Assembly (NCBI GenBank): GCA_038244815.1
Contig: JBBRTB010000024.1
Coordinates: 1-64,000 of the forward strand
Direction of reading: 5' to 3'
DNA: 64,000 nt
DNA from: DASVHS01 sp038244815
GTDB taxonomy: Bacteria; Acidobacteriota; Thermoanaerobaculia; Gp7-AA8
The translations under genes and the position numbers were made by a program. Under the pieces are notes generated by a model. That model did no database searches, had not been told where the DNA came from, and saw only the letters and a list, made by a program, of their open reading frames with translations. Within the stretch, counting starts at the first letter, position 1. Each line of letters opens with the position of its first letter. Below, in pieces: positions 15,994 to 24,056 of the stretch.

Positions 15994-17451
15994 ATGACCG
16001 CTCAACCGGCGCAGGAACAGCGCCAACTGACTCTCAACGACCTGCTCGTCTACATGTCGAAGCAGCAGGCCTCCGACCTTCATCTCAAGCCCATGCGGCC
16101 GCCGCTGATCCGCCTGAGAGGCAAGCTCCTTCCGGTTGGTGGAACGGAGCCGCTCAAGCCGGCCGATCTCGAGAAGATGCTCCTGCCGATCCTCAACCGC
16201 ACGCAGCGAGAGAAGTTCGACGCCAATCAATCCGTCGACTTCGGCTATGGCGTTCCGGGAGTGGCGCGGTTCCGCGGAAACATGTACATGCAACGGGGGA
16301 CGGTCGGTGCGGTCTTCCGGCGCATCCCTATCCAGGTCCTGGCCATCGATCAGCTGGAGCTGCCCGACGCCATCCGCGACATGACCTCGATCCCGGACGG
16401 GCTGGTGCTCGTCACCGGACCCACCGGATCGGGCAAGTCCACGACGCTGGCGGCCATGATCCTCGAGATCGCCGAGCACGAGCCGCTGCACATCGTCACG
16501 ATCGAGGATCCGATCGAGTTCCTGTTCATCGACCGCGTAGCCGCGATCTCGCAGCGCGAGGTGGGCACGGACACGCCTGCCTTCAAGGAAGCGCTGCGCA
16601 ACTCCTTGCGCCAGGATCCCGACGTGATCATGGTCGGCGAGATGCGCGACGTCGACACGATCCAGACCGTGATGACCGCGGCCGAGACGGGGCACCTGGT
16701 GTTTTCCACGCTGCATACCAACAACGCCGCCCAGACCATCGACCGCATCATCGACGCCTTCCCGGTCGATCAGCACAAACAGATCCGGTCGCAGCTGGCC
16801 CTGGTGCTGCGCGGTATCGTCTCGCTGAAGCTCATCAAGACCACGGAAGGCAACATGACCGCGGCGGTGGAGATCCTCAAGAACTCGCCGCGTGTCGCCA
16901 AGCTCATCGAAGAAGGCAATACCAAGGAGATCCTCGAGGAGATGGAGAGCTCGGTGGGCCTCTATCGCATGCAGTCGATGAACCAGTCGCTCATCGCCCT
17001 GCTCGTTCATCAGAAGATCAGTTACAAGGACGCGATGGCCCTGGCGAGCGATCCCGACGATCTCTCGCTGAAGGTGCGCAAGCTGTTTCCGCAGATCGAA
17101 GATCGCGTCCGCCAGGGAGGAGACATGGCCCCGACGTATTCGGATTTCTCACAGATCACCGAGCTCATGGACATCAAGAGGCTCTACGAAGAGCAGGAAG
17201 TGCAGTGGCGTCAGCGCATGGCCGACAAGGAAGAAGAGATCGAGAACGTCAAGCGCGACGTGGAGCTCGTCCGCCAGCAGGCCACCGAGCAGCAGGGCGG
17301 CACCCAGGAGAAAGACGAGGAGATCACCCGCGTCCGCGCGGAGATGGAGCGCCTGCGCGTCGACGCCCAGACCAAGATCGGGCAACTCCAGGAGCGCATC
17401 AAAGAGCTCAACCAGAAGCTCATGGCCGGTGGGGCGGGGGCGAAGCGATAG
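15994..17451 (+). CDS. pilT: PilT-like type IV pilus retraction ATPase with C-terminal coiled coil
   Basis: 485 aa from ATG 15994; PilT is usually 345-375. Residues 1-120 are the N-terminal PAS-like domain (SDLHLKPMRPPLIRLRGKL). Walker A GPTGSGKST is at about 143, the Asp box is IVTIEDPIEFLF, Walker B is DVIMVGEMRD and the His box is HLVFSTLHTN. The hexameric ATPase depolymerises pili. After the core comes KLIEEGNTKEILEEM, and then residues 390-480 form a long charged heptad-rich helix (KEEEIENVKRDVELV, EEITRVRAEMERLRVDA). That coiled coil is unusual and might dock a partner. The receiver gene immediately upstream is a candidate. Confidence 0.92.
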   Translation: MTAQPAQEQRQLTLNDLLVYMSKQQASDLHLKPMRPPLIRLRGKLLPVGGTEPLKPADLEKMLLPILNRTQREKFDANQSVDFGYGVPGVARFRGNMYMQRGTVGAVFRRIPIQVLAIDQLELPDAIRDMTSIPDGLVLVTGPTGSGKSTTLAAMILEIAEHEPLHIVTIEDPIEFLFIDRVAAISQREVGTDTPAFKEALRNSLRQDPDVIMVGEMRDVDTIQTVMTAAETGHLVFSTLHTNNAAQTIDRIIDAFPVDQHKQIRSQLALVLRGIVSLKLIKTTEGNMTAAVEILKNSPRVAKLIEEGNTKEILEEMESSVGLYRMQSMNQSLIALLVHQKISYKDAMALASDPDDLSLKVRKLFPQIEDRVRQGGDMAPTYSDFSQITELMDIKRLYEEQEVQWRQRMADKEEEIENVKRDVELVRQQATEQQGGTQEKDEEITRVRAEMERLRVDAQTKIGQLQERIKELNQKLMAGGAGAKR

Positions 17452-17487
17452 GACCGAGACGCCGAGACGCAGCGCTCCCGTCAGCCA

Positions 17488-17844
17488 ATGGCCACCAAAC
17501 CCTCCAAACAACTCGACACGTTTCCCAATCCGAATCCCGAGCGCGACTACGAGATCTCGTTCGAAGCGCCGGAGTTCACCTGTCTTTGTCCGATGACCGG
17601 GCAGCCCGACTTCGCCACGATGCGCATCCGCTACGTGCCCGACGCGAAGTGCGTCGAGCTCAAGTCGCTCAAGCTCTACCTCTGGTCATTCCGCGACGAG
17701 GGGACGTTCCACGAAGCGGTGACGAACCGCATCGCCGGCGACCTCATCGCCGCGATCGATCCGCGCTTTCTCGAAGTGGAAGGCGACTTTTATGTCCGCG
17801 GTGGAATCAGGACGAAGGTGAAGGTGGAGCATCGTAGGTCGTAG
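17488..17844 (+). CDS. queF: NADPH-dependent preQ0 reductase QueF (short, YkvM type)
   Basis: 118 aa, the length of the unimodular subfamily. The catalytic Cys34 lies in EFTCLCPMTGQPDF with catalytic Asp41. The family motif CVELKSLKLYLWSFRDEG follows, and EVEGDFYVRGGI comes near the end. It reduces 7-cyano-7-deazaguanine to preQ1 in queuosine synthesis. No other que genes are nearby. Short GTAGGTCG repeats follow the stop. Confidence 0.95.
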   Translation: MATKPSKQLDTFPNPNPERDYEISFEAPEFTCLCPMTGQPDFATMRIRYVPDAKCVELKSLKLYLWSFRDEGTFHEAVTNRIAGDLIAAIDPRFLEVEGDFYVRGGIRTKVKVEHRRS

Positions 17845-17879
17845 GTCGAACTTGGGTCACGCCAGCGAACCAGCGACCT
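17830..17879. repeat. Small inverted repeat of GGTCG/CGACC words after queF
   Basis: GTAGGTCGTAGGTCG overlaps the queF stop; CCAGCGAACCAGCGACC follows as the weak mirror arm. It lies between convergent genes. A short member of the repeat family seen at seven other places in this window. Confidence 0.5.
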
Positions 17880-17881
17880 TG

Positions 17882-18913
17882 TCAACCCCCTCCCACATCC
17901 CTTCGCAGCCGCCATCGCGCGTTGATCTTCTCCACGAATGACGAACGTCCCCGCTCCAGCCATTCGGTCAGGACGTCGATGCTGACCTCGTCGAGCGACT
18001 CTACGATGGAGAGACTGGCCGCCTCGGCGATGCGCGCGAGCGGCTTCTCGAGGGCGGCGACAGCGCGCCCGGACCGCGCCAGCAGCGCCGCGAGATCGAT
18101 CTCGTGCTCCATCGCCAGCATGCGCGTGGCCGTGAGCGTGAGCAGGATGGAGGCGTTCCAGTTGCTGCGGTCGTTCCATCGCGGGGGGACGACGAAGTCG
18201 GCCATGTTCGCTTCCGCCGCCAGCGCCGCCAGGTGGCGTTCCGTGGCCACGTGCACCGGCTCGAGATCGGCGTGAAAAAGCATGTGGTACGTCTCATCGT
18301 CGTCGTCGAGAGCGATCGACCGGGCCATGGCCTGCCTGGCCGTGGCGTCGACGGCGACGGGCACGGAGGCGAGAAATGCCGCGCCGTGGCTCTGCGCGGA
18401 GCGGGCCAGCTCGCCGAGCGCCGGGAGATGCGTGGTCACAGGGAACATCACCGGCACGGCCAGGCCCCATCGTCCCGTGGCCTCGGCCATCAGAGTCTCC
18501 AGCCGTTCGAAGTCGAGCGGCCACGCGGCGATGACCGTCGTGGTGTCGTCGCCAGCGTGACGCGGCAGCGCGCCGCGCGTCGACGCGAGCACGATGGCCG
18601 GCAGTTCGTGCTGAAGGCAGAACGCCAGCACCTCCTCGCCGCGCCGAAAGATCTCCTCGGCGAATTCGGTGGCCTCGATGACCACCGGCGCCACCAGGCG
18701 AACCGTGGATCGCTCCAGCTCGTCGGTCGTGCGCTCGCTGACTCCCACCTCGAGCTTGTCGCCCGAGCTGGCGCGCAGCTCGCTGTAGTCGATGGCCACC
18801 GGCGCTGAACGGCGCGCGCTGTACGGCGAGACGATCGTCGCGCCCCAGAACGGCGGGTCGGGAGAGAGGGCCCTTTTCACGCGCAGGGATGAAGACTTCC
18901 GGTAGACGATCAA
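17882..18913 (-). CDS. Unknown protein translationally coupled to ribE
   Basis: 343 aa. The start is TTG at 18911-18913, embedded in the ribE stop (TTGA); GTG 18879 (VKRALSPD) is an alternative. No signal peptide or membrane helix. Alternating beta/alpha segments (VRLVAPVVIEATEFAEE, LPAIVLASTRGA, TTTVIAAWPLDFERL, GLAVPVMFPVTTHL, AAFLASVPVAV) suggest a TIM-barrel or Rossmann-like fold. Conserved-looking residues: SPYSARRSAP near the N-terminus, YHMLFHADLEP, and VVPPRWNDRSNWNAS. I do not recognise the family. The coupling suggests a link to riboflavin/flavin metabolism, but this is inference. Confidence 0.7.
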   Translation of the reverse strand: MIVYRKSSSLRVKRALSPDPPFWGATIVSPYSARRSAPVAIDYSELRASSGDKLEVGVSERTTDELERSTVRLVAPVVIEATEFAEEIFRRGEEVLAFCLQHELPAIVLASTRGALPRHAGDDTTTVIAAWPLDFERLETLMAEATGRWGLAVPVMFPVTTHLPALGELARSAQSHGAAFLASVPVAVDATARQAMARSIALDDDDETYHMLFHADLEPVHVATERHLAALAAEANMADFVVPPRWNDRSNWNASILLTLTATRMLAMEHEIDLAALLARSGRAVAALEKPLARIAEAASLSIVESLDEVSIDVLTEWLERGRSSFVEKINARWRLRRDVGGG

Positions 18914-19515
18914 CCGCGATCCCGGTTCAGATACGGCATGACCAGACTCTGGATGTACTTCGCAACCATGTCGAACTCGAGGTTGACGCCATCGCCCATG
19001 CGCGCCGATCCCAGGTTCGTGCAGCGCAGCGTCTCGGGGATGAGCGCGGCGCCGAAGCTTGACGCATCCGGATCGACGACGGTGAGAGACACTCCGTCGA
19101 CGGCGATGGATCCCTTGCTGACCACCAGACTCATGTACTGCTCCGGATAGGCCCAGCGATAGACCGCGAACTCCCCCTCGGACTTGATCGACGTCAACGT
19201 ACCGGTTGTGTCGACGTGGCCCTGCACCATATGGCCGCCCAGCCGGTCCCCGACCGCCAGGGAGCGCTCGACGTTGACGCGCGAATCCGTTCCCAGTGCG
19301 CCGAGCGTGGTGCGCGACAAGGTCTCGTTCGAAACGTCGGTCACGAACGATCCGTCGATCTCCGGCAGCACCGTGAGGCACACGCCGTTGACGGCCACAC
19401 TTTCTCCACGGTTGTAGGGCTCGGTATCCGTGCTGCGCAGGCGCAGACGGGCACCGTGCCCGAGCTTCTCGAACACTTCGATCGTGGCGCTGTGATGAAT
19501 GATTCCGGTGAACAT
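18910..19515 (-). CDS. ribE: Riboflavin synthase alpha subunit
   Basis: 201 aa from ATG 19515 (MFTGII, the canonical start; ATG 19542 is rejected). Two lumazine-binding repeats: the first with VAVNGVCLTV, SNETLSRTTLG and GGHMVQGHVD; the second with IAVDGVSLTVVDP, IPETLRCTNLG and LEFDMVAKYIQ. It dismutates two 6,7-dimethyl-8-ribityllumazine to riboflavin. It lies 32 bp after ribD on the same strand. No ribBA or ribH is within the window, so the riboflavin genes are split. Confidence 0.97.
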   Translation of the reverse strand: MFTGIIHHSATIEVFEKLGHGARLRLRSTDTEPYNRGESVAVNGVCLTVLPEIDGSFVTDVSNETLSRTTLGALGTDSRVNVERSLAVGDRLGGHMVQGHVDTTGTLTSIKSEGEFAVYRWAYPEQYMSLVVSKGSIAVDGVSLTVVDPDASSFGAALIPETLRCTNLGSARMGDGVNLEFDMVAKYIQSLVMPYLNRDRG

Positions 19516-19547
19516 GAAAATCGGAGATTGGAGAATCTCCAACCTCC

Positions 19548-20606
19548 TCAGGTCGGATACGCCGTGATGGCCAGATCGCGTCCGACGAGCTCGACGCGAT
19601 CAAAGCGAAAGCGGTGTGCCTCTGTCAACCGGTTCACGGCCGGGCCTGAGAAGATCGAGGGGGCGGTGGCGCCGCCGACGACCATGGGTGCCACAAACAC
19701 GATCATCTTCTGCCACAGTCCGGCGTGCAGAAAGTCGCCGATCACTCCCGCTCCTCCTTCCACGATCACGGATCTCAGACCGCGCGCGTAGAGCTCGCCC
19801 AGAACGGTAGCCAGGTCGGCGTGCCCTTCCGTGCGGATGACCTCGATGTCTCCGTGGCCGTCGCGCTCGGCGGATGTGAAGAGTAGTGTGCGGCCGCCGT
19901 CGGAGAGAAGCCGGGCGTGATCAGGCATCTCGCCGTCGCCGTCGAGCACGACCCGGGTCCATGGGGTGATCGAGCCGTTCAGCCCGAGCCGGCGTGTCAA
20001 CCGGGGATTGTCCGTGCGGACGGTGCCGCTGCCGACGAGGATGGCGTCGTACTCCTCGCGCAGCTCCAGGCTCCGTTCGCGCGCCTGCTCACCAGTGATC
20101 CACTGGCTGTCGCCGGTGAGGGTGGCTAGTTTTCCGTCGAGGGTCATGGCGGCCTTGATGAGAACGAACGGCAGCTGCCGCGTCACGGCCCAGAGGAACG
20201 TCTCGTTGAGCCGCCGTGCCTCCGGCTCGCACACTCCCGTCACCACCTCGATTCCCGCCTCGCGCATCATGGCGATGCCGCGGCCGTCGACGAGGTCGTG
20301 CGGATCGCGCATGGCCACGACGACCCGCCTCACTCCCGAGGCCATGACCGCGCTGGCGCATGGAGGAGTGCGGCCGTGATGGGCACACGGCTCCAGCGTC
20401 ACGTACAGCGTGCCGCCCCGGGCATCGCCTGATTGCTGCAGCGCCTCGATCTCCGCGTGCGGCTCTCCAGCCCGGCGATGGAAACCTTCGCCGATCACGG
20501 CGCCGTCGCGCACGATCACGCAGCCGACCATCGGGTTGGGACTTACCGAATAGCGGCCGCGCTCGGCCAGAGCAAGCGCGCGCCGCATGAGCTGTTCGTC
20601 GGCCAC
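19548..20606 (-). CDS. ribD: Bifunctional riboflavin biosynthesis protein RibD
   Basis: 352 aa from GTG 20606 (VADEQLMRRAL); ATG 20588 is an alternative. The N-terminal deaminase domain has the zinc ligands HAEIEAL and EPCAHHGRTPPC. The C-terminal reductase domain begins at about residue 150 (PFVLIKAAMTLDGKLAT, DAILVGSGTVRTDNP, SVIVEGGAGVIGDFL). It deaminates and then reduces the pyrimidine intermediate of riboflavin synthesis. The htrA terminator sits just upstream, so ribD needs its own promoter; I see no FMN riboswitch there. Confidence 0.96.
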   Translation of the reverse strand: MADEQLMRRALALAERGRYSVSPNPMVGCVIVRDGAVIGEGFHRRAGEPHAEIEALQQSGDARGGTLYVTLEPCAHHGRTPPCASAVMASGVRRVVVAMRDPHDLVDGRGIAMMREAGIEVVTGVCEPEARRLNETFLWAVTRQLPFVLIKAAMTLDGKLATLTGDSQWITGEQARERSLELREEYDAILVGSGTVRTDNPRLTRRLGLNGSITPWTRVVLDGDGEMPDHARLLSDGGRTLLFTSAERDGHGDIEVIRTEGHADLATVLGELYARGLRSVIVEGGAGVIGDFLHAGLWQKMIVFVAPMVVGGATAPSIFSGPAVNRLTEAHRFRFDRVELVGRDLAITAYPT

Positions 20607-20625
20607 GGCGGCGATTCTAAAGCCG

Positions 20626-20658
20626 AAAAAAAAAGAAGGCCGCCCGGAGGCGGCCTTC
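20626..20658 (-). terminator. Intrinsic terminator of htrA
   Basis: A 10-bp perfect stem (20635-20644 with 20649-20658), loop CGGA, and nine U in the minus-strand transcript. It lies 23 nt past the htrA stop. Confidence 0.92.
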
Positions 20659-20681
20659 CACATCGTCGATCCTGGTGTTGC

Positions 20682-22232
20682 TCAGGGGATGGTGACGTAG
20701 CGATAGCTTTCCAGCGGGGCACCGCCACGCACCATGCTGGTGACGTACATGCGCGCCTTCGACCCGCTGTGCAGGCGATCGATGACGGTCCGGAAATCCG
20801 ACACGTTCTTCACGGACAGCCCCTGGACCTCGGTGATCACATCGCCTTCGCCGATGTTCGCGTCGGCGGCGGCGGAGACCGGCTTGACGCTGGTCACCAC
20901 CACGCCGTTACGGATGTTGTCCGGAAGCCCGTACGCCTGGCGGAGCTGCGGGGTCACGTCCTGCACGGACATGCCGAGCTTGTTGCGCGCCGGTTCCGTC
21001 GGATTCGTCGAGCCTTCGTCGCTCGCCGAGATCTCCAGCGGACGCTCGGCGGTCTTCGCCGTCACCACCTCGTGCCGTCCATTGCGCAGGAGGCCGATCT
21101 TCACTGCGCTGCCGACGGGCAGATAGGAGATGGTGTCGATCAGGTCGCGGTTATTGCGGATAGGTTTGCCGTCGATGTCTGTGACGACATCGCCATGCTG
21201 GATGCCGGCCTTGTCGGCTGGCTTGCCCGGCGTGACGTTCTGGACGAGTGCACCGTGCGTATCGGCGGGCAGATTGAACGCTTCACGCGCATCCTGGCCG
21301 ACTTCGGTGATGGTCATACCGAGGTAGCCCCGGGTCACCTTCCCCTCCTTGAGCTGCGGAAGGAGGCGTTTCGCGGTGTTGATCGGTGTGGCGAAGCCGA
21401 GACCCTGTGCACCACCGCCGCGGATGGCCGTATTGATGCCCACGACCTCGCCGTTGATGTTGAGCAGGGGGCCGCCGGAGTTGCCGAAGTTGATGGCGGC
21501 ATCGGTTTGGATGAAGTTCTCGAAGGAGCGGGTCTCTTCGCTGAAGCCGAGGGCGCGGCCCTTGGCGGAGATCACACCGACGGTGAGCGTGTTCTCGAGC
21601 TGGAACGGATTGCCGATGGCGATGGCCCAGTCACCCTTGCGGATGCGGTCCGAGTCGCCGAGGCTGACGTAGGGAAGGTTATTGCCGACGTCGATCTTGA
21701 CCAGCGCGATGTCGGTGGCGGGGTCGCGGCCGATGATCTTGGCCGGTACCGTGCGCCCGCCGTTGCCGTTCTCATCTGCACCGAAATGCACGTCGATGCG
21801 CGACGCGCCCTCGACGACGTGGTTGTTCGTCAGGATATAGCCGTCCGGGGAGATGATGAATCCGGAGCCGCCGCTGCGCTGGGGACGCTCGTCATCGCCG
21901 CCGTCGTTGCCCTGCCCGCGATGCGGGTTGCGCGGATCGGGGAAAAAGAAATCGAACGGATCGATGCTGCCGCCGCGGCGCTGCTGATCGCTCTTGTGAA
22001 TGATTTCCGTGCTGGTGATGGATACGACGGTCGGCATCACCCGCGACGCGACGTCCGCGAACGACGGAATGGTGACCGTCGTGACCGGACCCTGCGGCGT
22101 CGAGACCGACGCTGTGGTCTGCGCATTCGACTTACGCATGAAACCGAGATCGGCGGTGATGAGTACGCCGAATGCGACGGACGCGATCACGATCGCCACC
22201 ATCGACAACATTCTTTTTGTGGCCTGGCTCAT
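20682..22232 (-). CDS. htrA: HtrA/DegP-type periplasmic serine protease with two PDZ domains
   Basis: 516 aa from ATG 22232, with GGAGGAG upstream. An N-terminal membrane anchor or uncleaved signal (MLSMVAIVIASVAFGVLITA) is followed by a Gly/Arg/Asp-rich loop. The trypsin-like domain has His ~137 (NNHVVEG), Asp ~174 (TDIALVKI) and Ser ~249 (GNSGGPL). PDZ1 starts near 300 (RGYLGMTITEV) and PDZ2 near 410 (LGMSVQDVTPQL). It degrades or holds misfolded envelope proteins. A monocistronic unit with its own terminator. Confidence 0.95.
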   Translation of the reverse strand: MSQATKRMLSMVAIVIASVAFGVLITADLGFMRKSNAQTTASVSTPQGPVTTVTIPSFADVASRVMPTVVSITSTEIIHKSDQQRRGGSIDPFDFFFPDPRNPHRGQGNDGGDDERPQRSGGSGFIISPDGYILTNNHVVEGASRIDVHFGADENGNGGRTVPAKIIGRDPATDIALVKIDVGNNLPYVSLGDSDRIRKGDWAIAIGNPFQLENTLTVGVISAKGRALGFSEETRSFENFIQTDAAINFGNSGGPLLNINGEVVGINTAIRGGGAQGLGFATPINTAKRLLPQLKEGKVTRGYLGMTITEVGQDAREAFNLPADTHGALVQNVTPGKPADKAGIQHGDVVTDIDGKPIRNNRDLIDTISYLPVGSAVKIGLLRNGRHEVVTAKTAERPLEISASDEGSTNPTEPARNKLGMSVQDVTPQLRQAYGLPDNIRNGVVVTSVKPVSAAADANIGEGDVITEVQGLSVKNVSDFRTVIDRLHSGSKARMYVTSMVRGGAPLESYRYVTIP

Positions 22233-22445
22233 AGCTTCTTCTGCTCCTCCTGGGGGTCGCCTGCCTGAAAATGAGTTGGGTCGGCGGGCCGGTCTGATGT
22301 CAGGAGACTGACGCCAGCTTATGCTCAAAACGCGTGCACCGCGAATGCCAGTGCCCGGGAGTGATCCGTCAACCTAATGGATGAGACGTGCGAAAACGTG
22401 CAGGGTTTCGTCTCCCGGCAACGGTACGATCAACGTCACCGTTCG

Positions 22446-22480
22446 TTGAACAAAGAAGGCCTCGCGCGGGCGAGGCCTTC
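22446..22480 (-). terminator. Terminator of the GlsB-type gene
   Basis: An 11-bp perfect stem (22455-22465 with 22470-22480) with loop GCGG. The minus-strand tail is only TTTGTT, so it may be weak. It lies 26 nt past the stop. Confidence 0.7.
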
Positions 22481-22505
22481 GAAGTCAACCAGGGGATAGC
22501 GAAGT

Positions 22506-22760
22506 CTAGACGACGGTACGGCGGCCGACGATGAGACGATAGATGAACAGAAGCACGATTGCCCCGATGATCGAGCCGATCCAGCCGGCGGTCTGTTCCT
22601 GACGACCCATCAGCGTCGAGGCCAGGAACCCTCCCACAAACGATCCTGCGATGCCGAGCAGAATCGTGACGATCCAACCGCCCGGGTCACGACCGGGCAT
22701 GAGGAACTTGGCGATCACGCCGACGATTGCGCCGAAAATAATCCATCCGATAATGCTCAT
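22506..22760 (-). CDS. GlsB/YeaQ/YmgE-family stress membrane protein
   Basis: 84 aa, the family length. Three short hydrophobic helices: GWIIFGAIVGVIAKFLMPG, GWIVTILLGIAGSFVGGFLA and WIGSIIGAIVLLFIYRLIV. The Gly-rich spacing (GRDPGG) is typical of transglycosylase-associated/YeaQ proteins, small inner-membrane proteins induced by stress. GGAGGA lies 8 nt before the ATG. A consensus sigma-54 promoter lies about 54 nt upstream, which is unexpected for this family. Confidence 0.92.
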   Translation of the reverse strand: MSIIGWIIFGAIVGVIAKFLMPGRDPGGWIVTILLGIAGSFVGGFLASTLMGRQEQTAGWIGSIIGAIVLLFIYRLIVGRRTVV

Positions 22761-22813
22761 GCTTTTTCCTCCAGCGTTTAGCCGGCCTCACGTTCGCCGG
22801 CGTCTTACGGAAG

Positions 22814-22829
22814 AGCAACGGCAGTGCCA
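22814..22829 (-). promoter_or_regulatory. Sigma-54 (RpoN) promoter of the GlsB-type gene
   Basis: On the minus strand: TGGCAC-TGCCG-TTGCT, an exact match to TGGCAC-N5-TTGCW, with GG and GC exactly 10 nt apart (-24/-12). The transcript start would be near 22803, about 43 nt before the ATG at 22760. Confidence 0.75.
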
Positions 22830-22933
22830 ATGCATGAGGGTGCTTGCCGATCTGTAATCTTCAATCTCTTGGCAACGGCTGACCTCGGTCGAACGATCCC
22901 TCGCGTCCGTTCTGCATTACTCTCCGGGCGCAC

Positions 22934-24007
22934 ATGAGCAAACGTAAGAAGATCGCAATTCTCACCGGCGGAGGCGATTGCCCCGGCCTCAACGCGGTCA
23001 TCCGCGCGGCGGTCCGCACGGCCACACGCGACTATGACTTCGAGGTCCTGGGCATCCAGCTCGGATTCGAGGGACTGATGACGGGGGCGACCATTCCGCT
23101 GACCGGCGAGTCGATTCGAGGAATCCTGCCGAAGGGCGGGACGCTGCTCCGCACGACCAATCGCGGGAATCCCTTCGAGTTTCCCGTTGGTGACGGCCGG
23201 TCCGAAGACCGTTCCGCTCTCGTCGTCGACACCGTCAAACGCCTCGGCCTCGACGGCATCATCGCCATCGGCGGCGACGGCACCCTCAAGATCGCGCAGC
23301 GCCTGTGCGACATGGGACTGCCGATGGTGGCCGTTCCCAAGACGATCGACAACGACCTCGCCGCCACCGATTACACGTTCGGGTTCATGACCGCGGTCAC
23401 GGTGGCCACCGATGCGGTCGATCGCCTGCACACGACCGCGGAGAGCCACGACCGCGTGATGATCCTCGAGGTCATGGGCCGCAACTGCGGATGGATCGCT
23501 CTCTATTCGGGAATCGCCGGCGGAGCGGACATCATCCTCATCCCGGAGATCGAATATCGTCCGGAGCACATCGTCGACTCCATCCGCGAGCGCCAGAGCG
23601 AAGGCTCGAAGTTCGACATCATCGTCGTGGCCGAGGGAGCGAAGCGCGTCGGCGGCGAAGAGAGTTACCTCGATAAGGCCTCACGCCGCCTCGGCGGCAT
23701 CGCCTATCAGGTCGCTGCCGACATCGCCCAGCACATCGAGCTGGAGATCCGCGTCACGGTCCTCGGTCACATCCAGAGGGGCGGCTCACCGATCGCGTTC
23801 GACCGCATTCTGGCCACGCGTTTCGGCAAGGCCGCGGCCGACCTCATCGCCCGCGGCGAGTTCGGACGCATGGTCGCCTACCGCGAGGAGAAGATCGTGT
23901 CCGTGCCGATCCGCGACGCCATCTCCAATCCGAAGCGCGTCGACCCCGACGGCGAGATGGTGGCCACGGCGAGGAGCCTGGGGGTGTCGTTCGGAGATGG
24001 AAGGTGA
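22934..24007 (+). CDS. pfkA: 6-phosphofructokinase (ATP-type, Gly/Lys group)
   Basis: 357 aa. N-terminal nucleotide loop TGGGDCPGLNAVIRAAV; GGDGT at 113-117; PKTIDNDL at 135-142; MGRNCGWIAL; and LGHIQRGGSP for the fructose-6-phosphate side. The residue that distinguishes donors is Gly (GGDGT rather than GGDDT), which predicts ATP use. The Lys in PKTIDND is more typical of pyrophosphate enzymes and of long-type ATP enzymes, so this belongs to the mixed Gly/Lys group. It carries out the committed step of glycolysis. Confidence 0.95.
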   Translation: MSKRKKIAILTGGGDCPGLNAVIRAAVRTATRDYDFEVLGIQLGFEGLMTGATIPLTGESIRGILPKGGTLLRTTNRGNPFEFPVGDGRSEDRSALVVDTVKRLGLDGIIAIGGDGTLKIAQRLCDMGLPMVAVPKTIDNDLAATDYTFGFMTAVTVATDAVDRLHTTAESHDRVMILEVMGRNCGWIALYSGIAGGADIILIPEIEYRPEHIVDSIRERQSEGSKFDIIVVAEGAKRVGGEESYLDKASRRLGGIAYQVAADIAQHIELEIRVTVLGHIQRGGSPIAFDRILATRFGKAAADLIARGEFGRMVAYREEKIVSVPIRDAISNPKRVDPDGEMVATARSLGVSFGDGR

Positions 24008-24056
24008 GAACCGGAGATCTCCATTGAGTACAATCCCCGCTATCAAAGGAGCATCA

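Noticed and set aside
19516..19547. Possible FMN riboswitch or attenuator between ribD and ribE
   Set aside because: Only a short GGAGATT/AATCTCC hairpin is present; none of the conserved FMN-riboswitch helices is visible here or before ribD.
20433..22268. 611-codon plus-strand frame opposite htrA and ribD
   Set aside because: The minus strand encodes HtrA with catalytic triad and PDZ domains; the plus frame is low-complexity.
22250..22380. TTGACG before htrA as a housekeeping promoter
   Set aside because: The matching -10 position reads GGCATT, too far from consensus to call.
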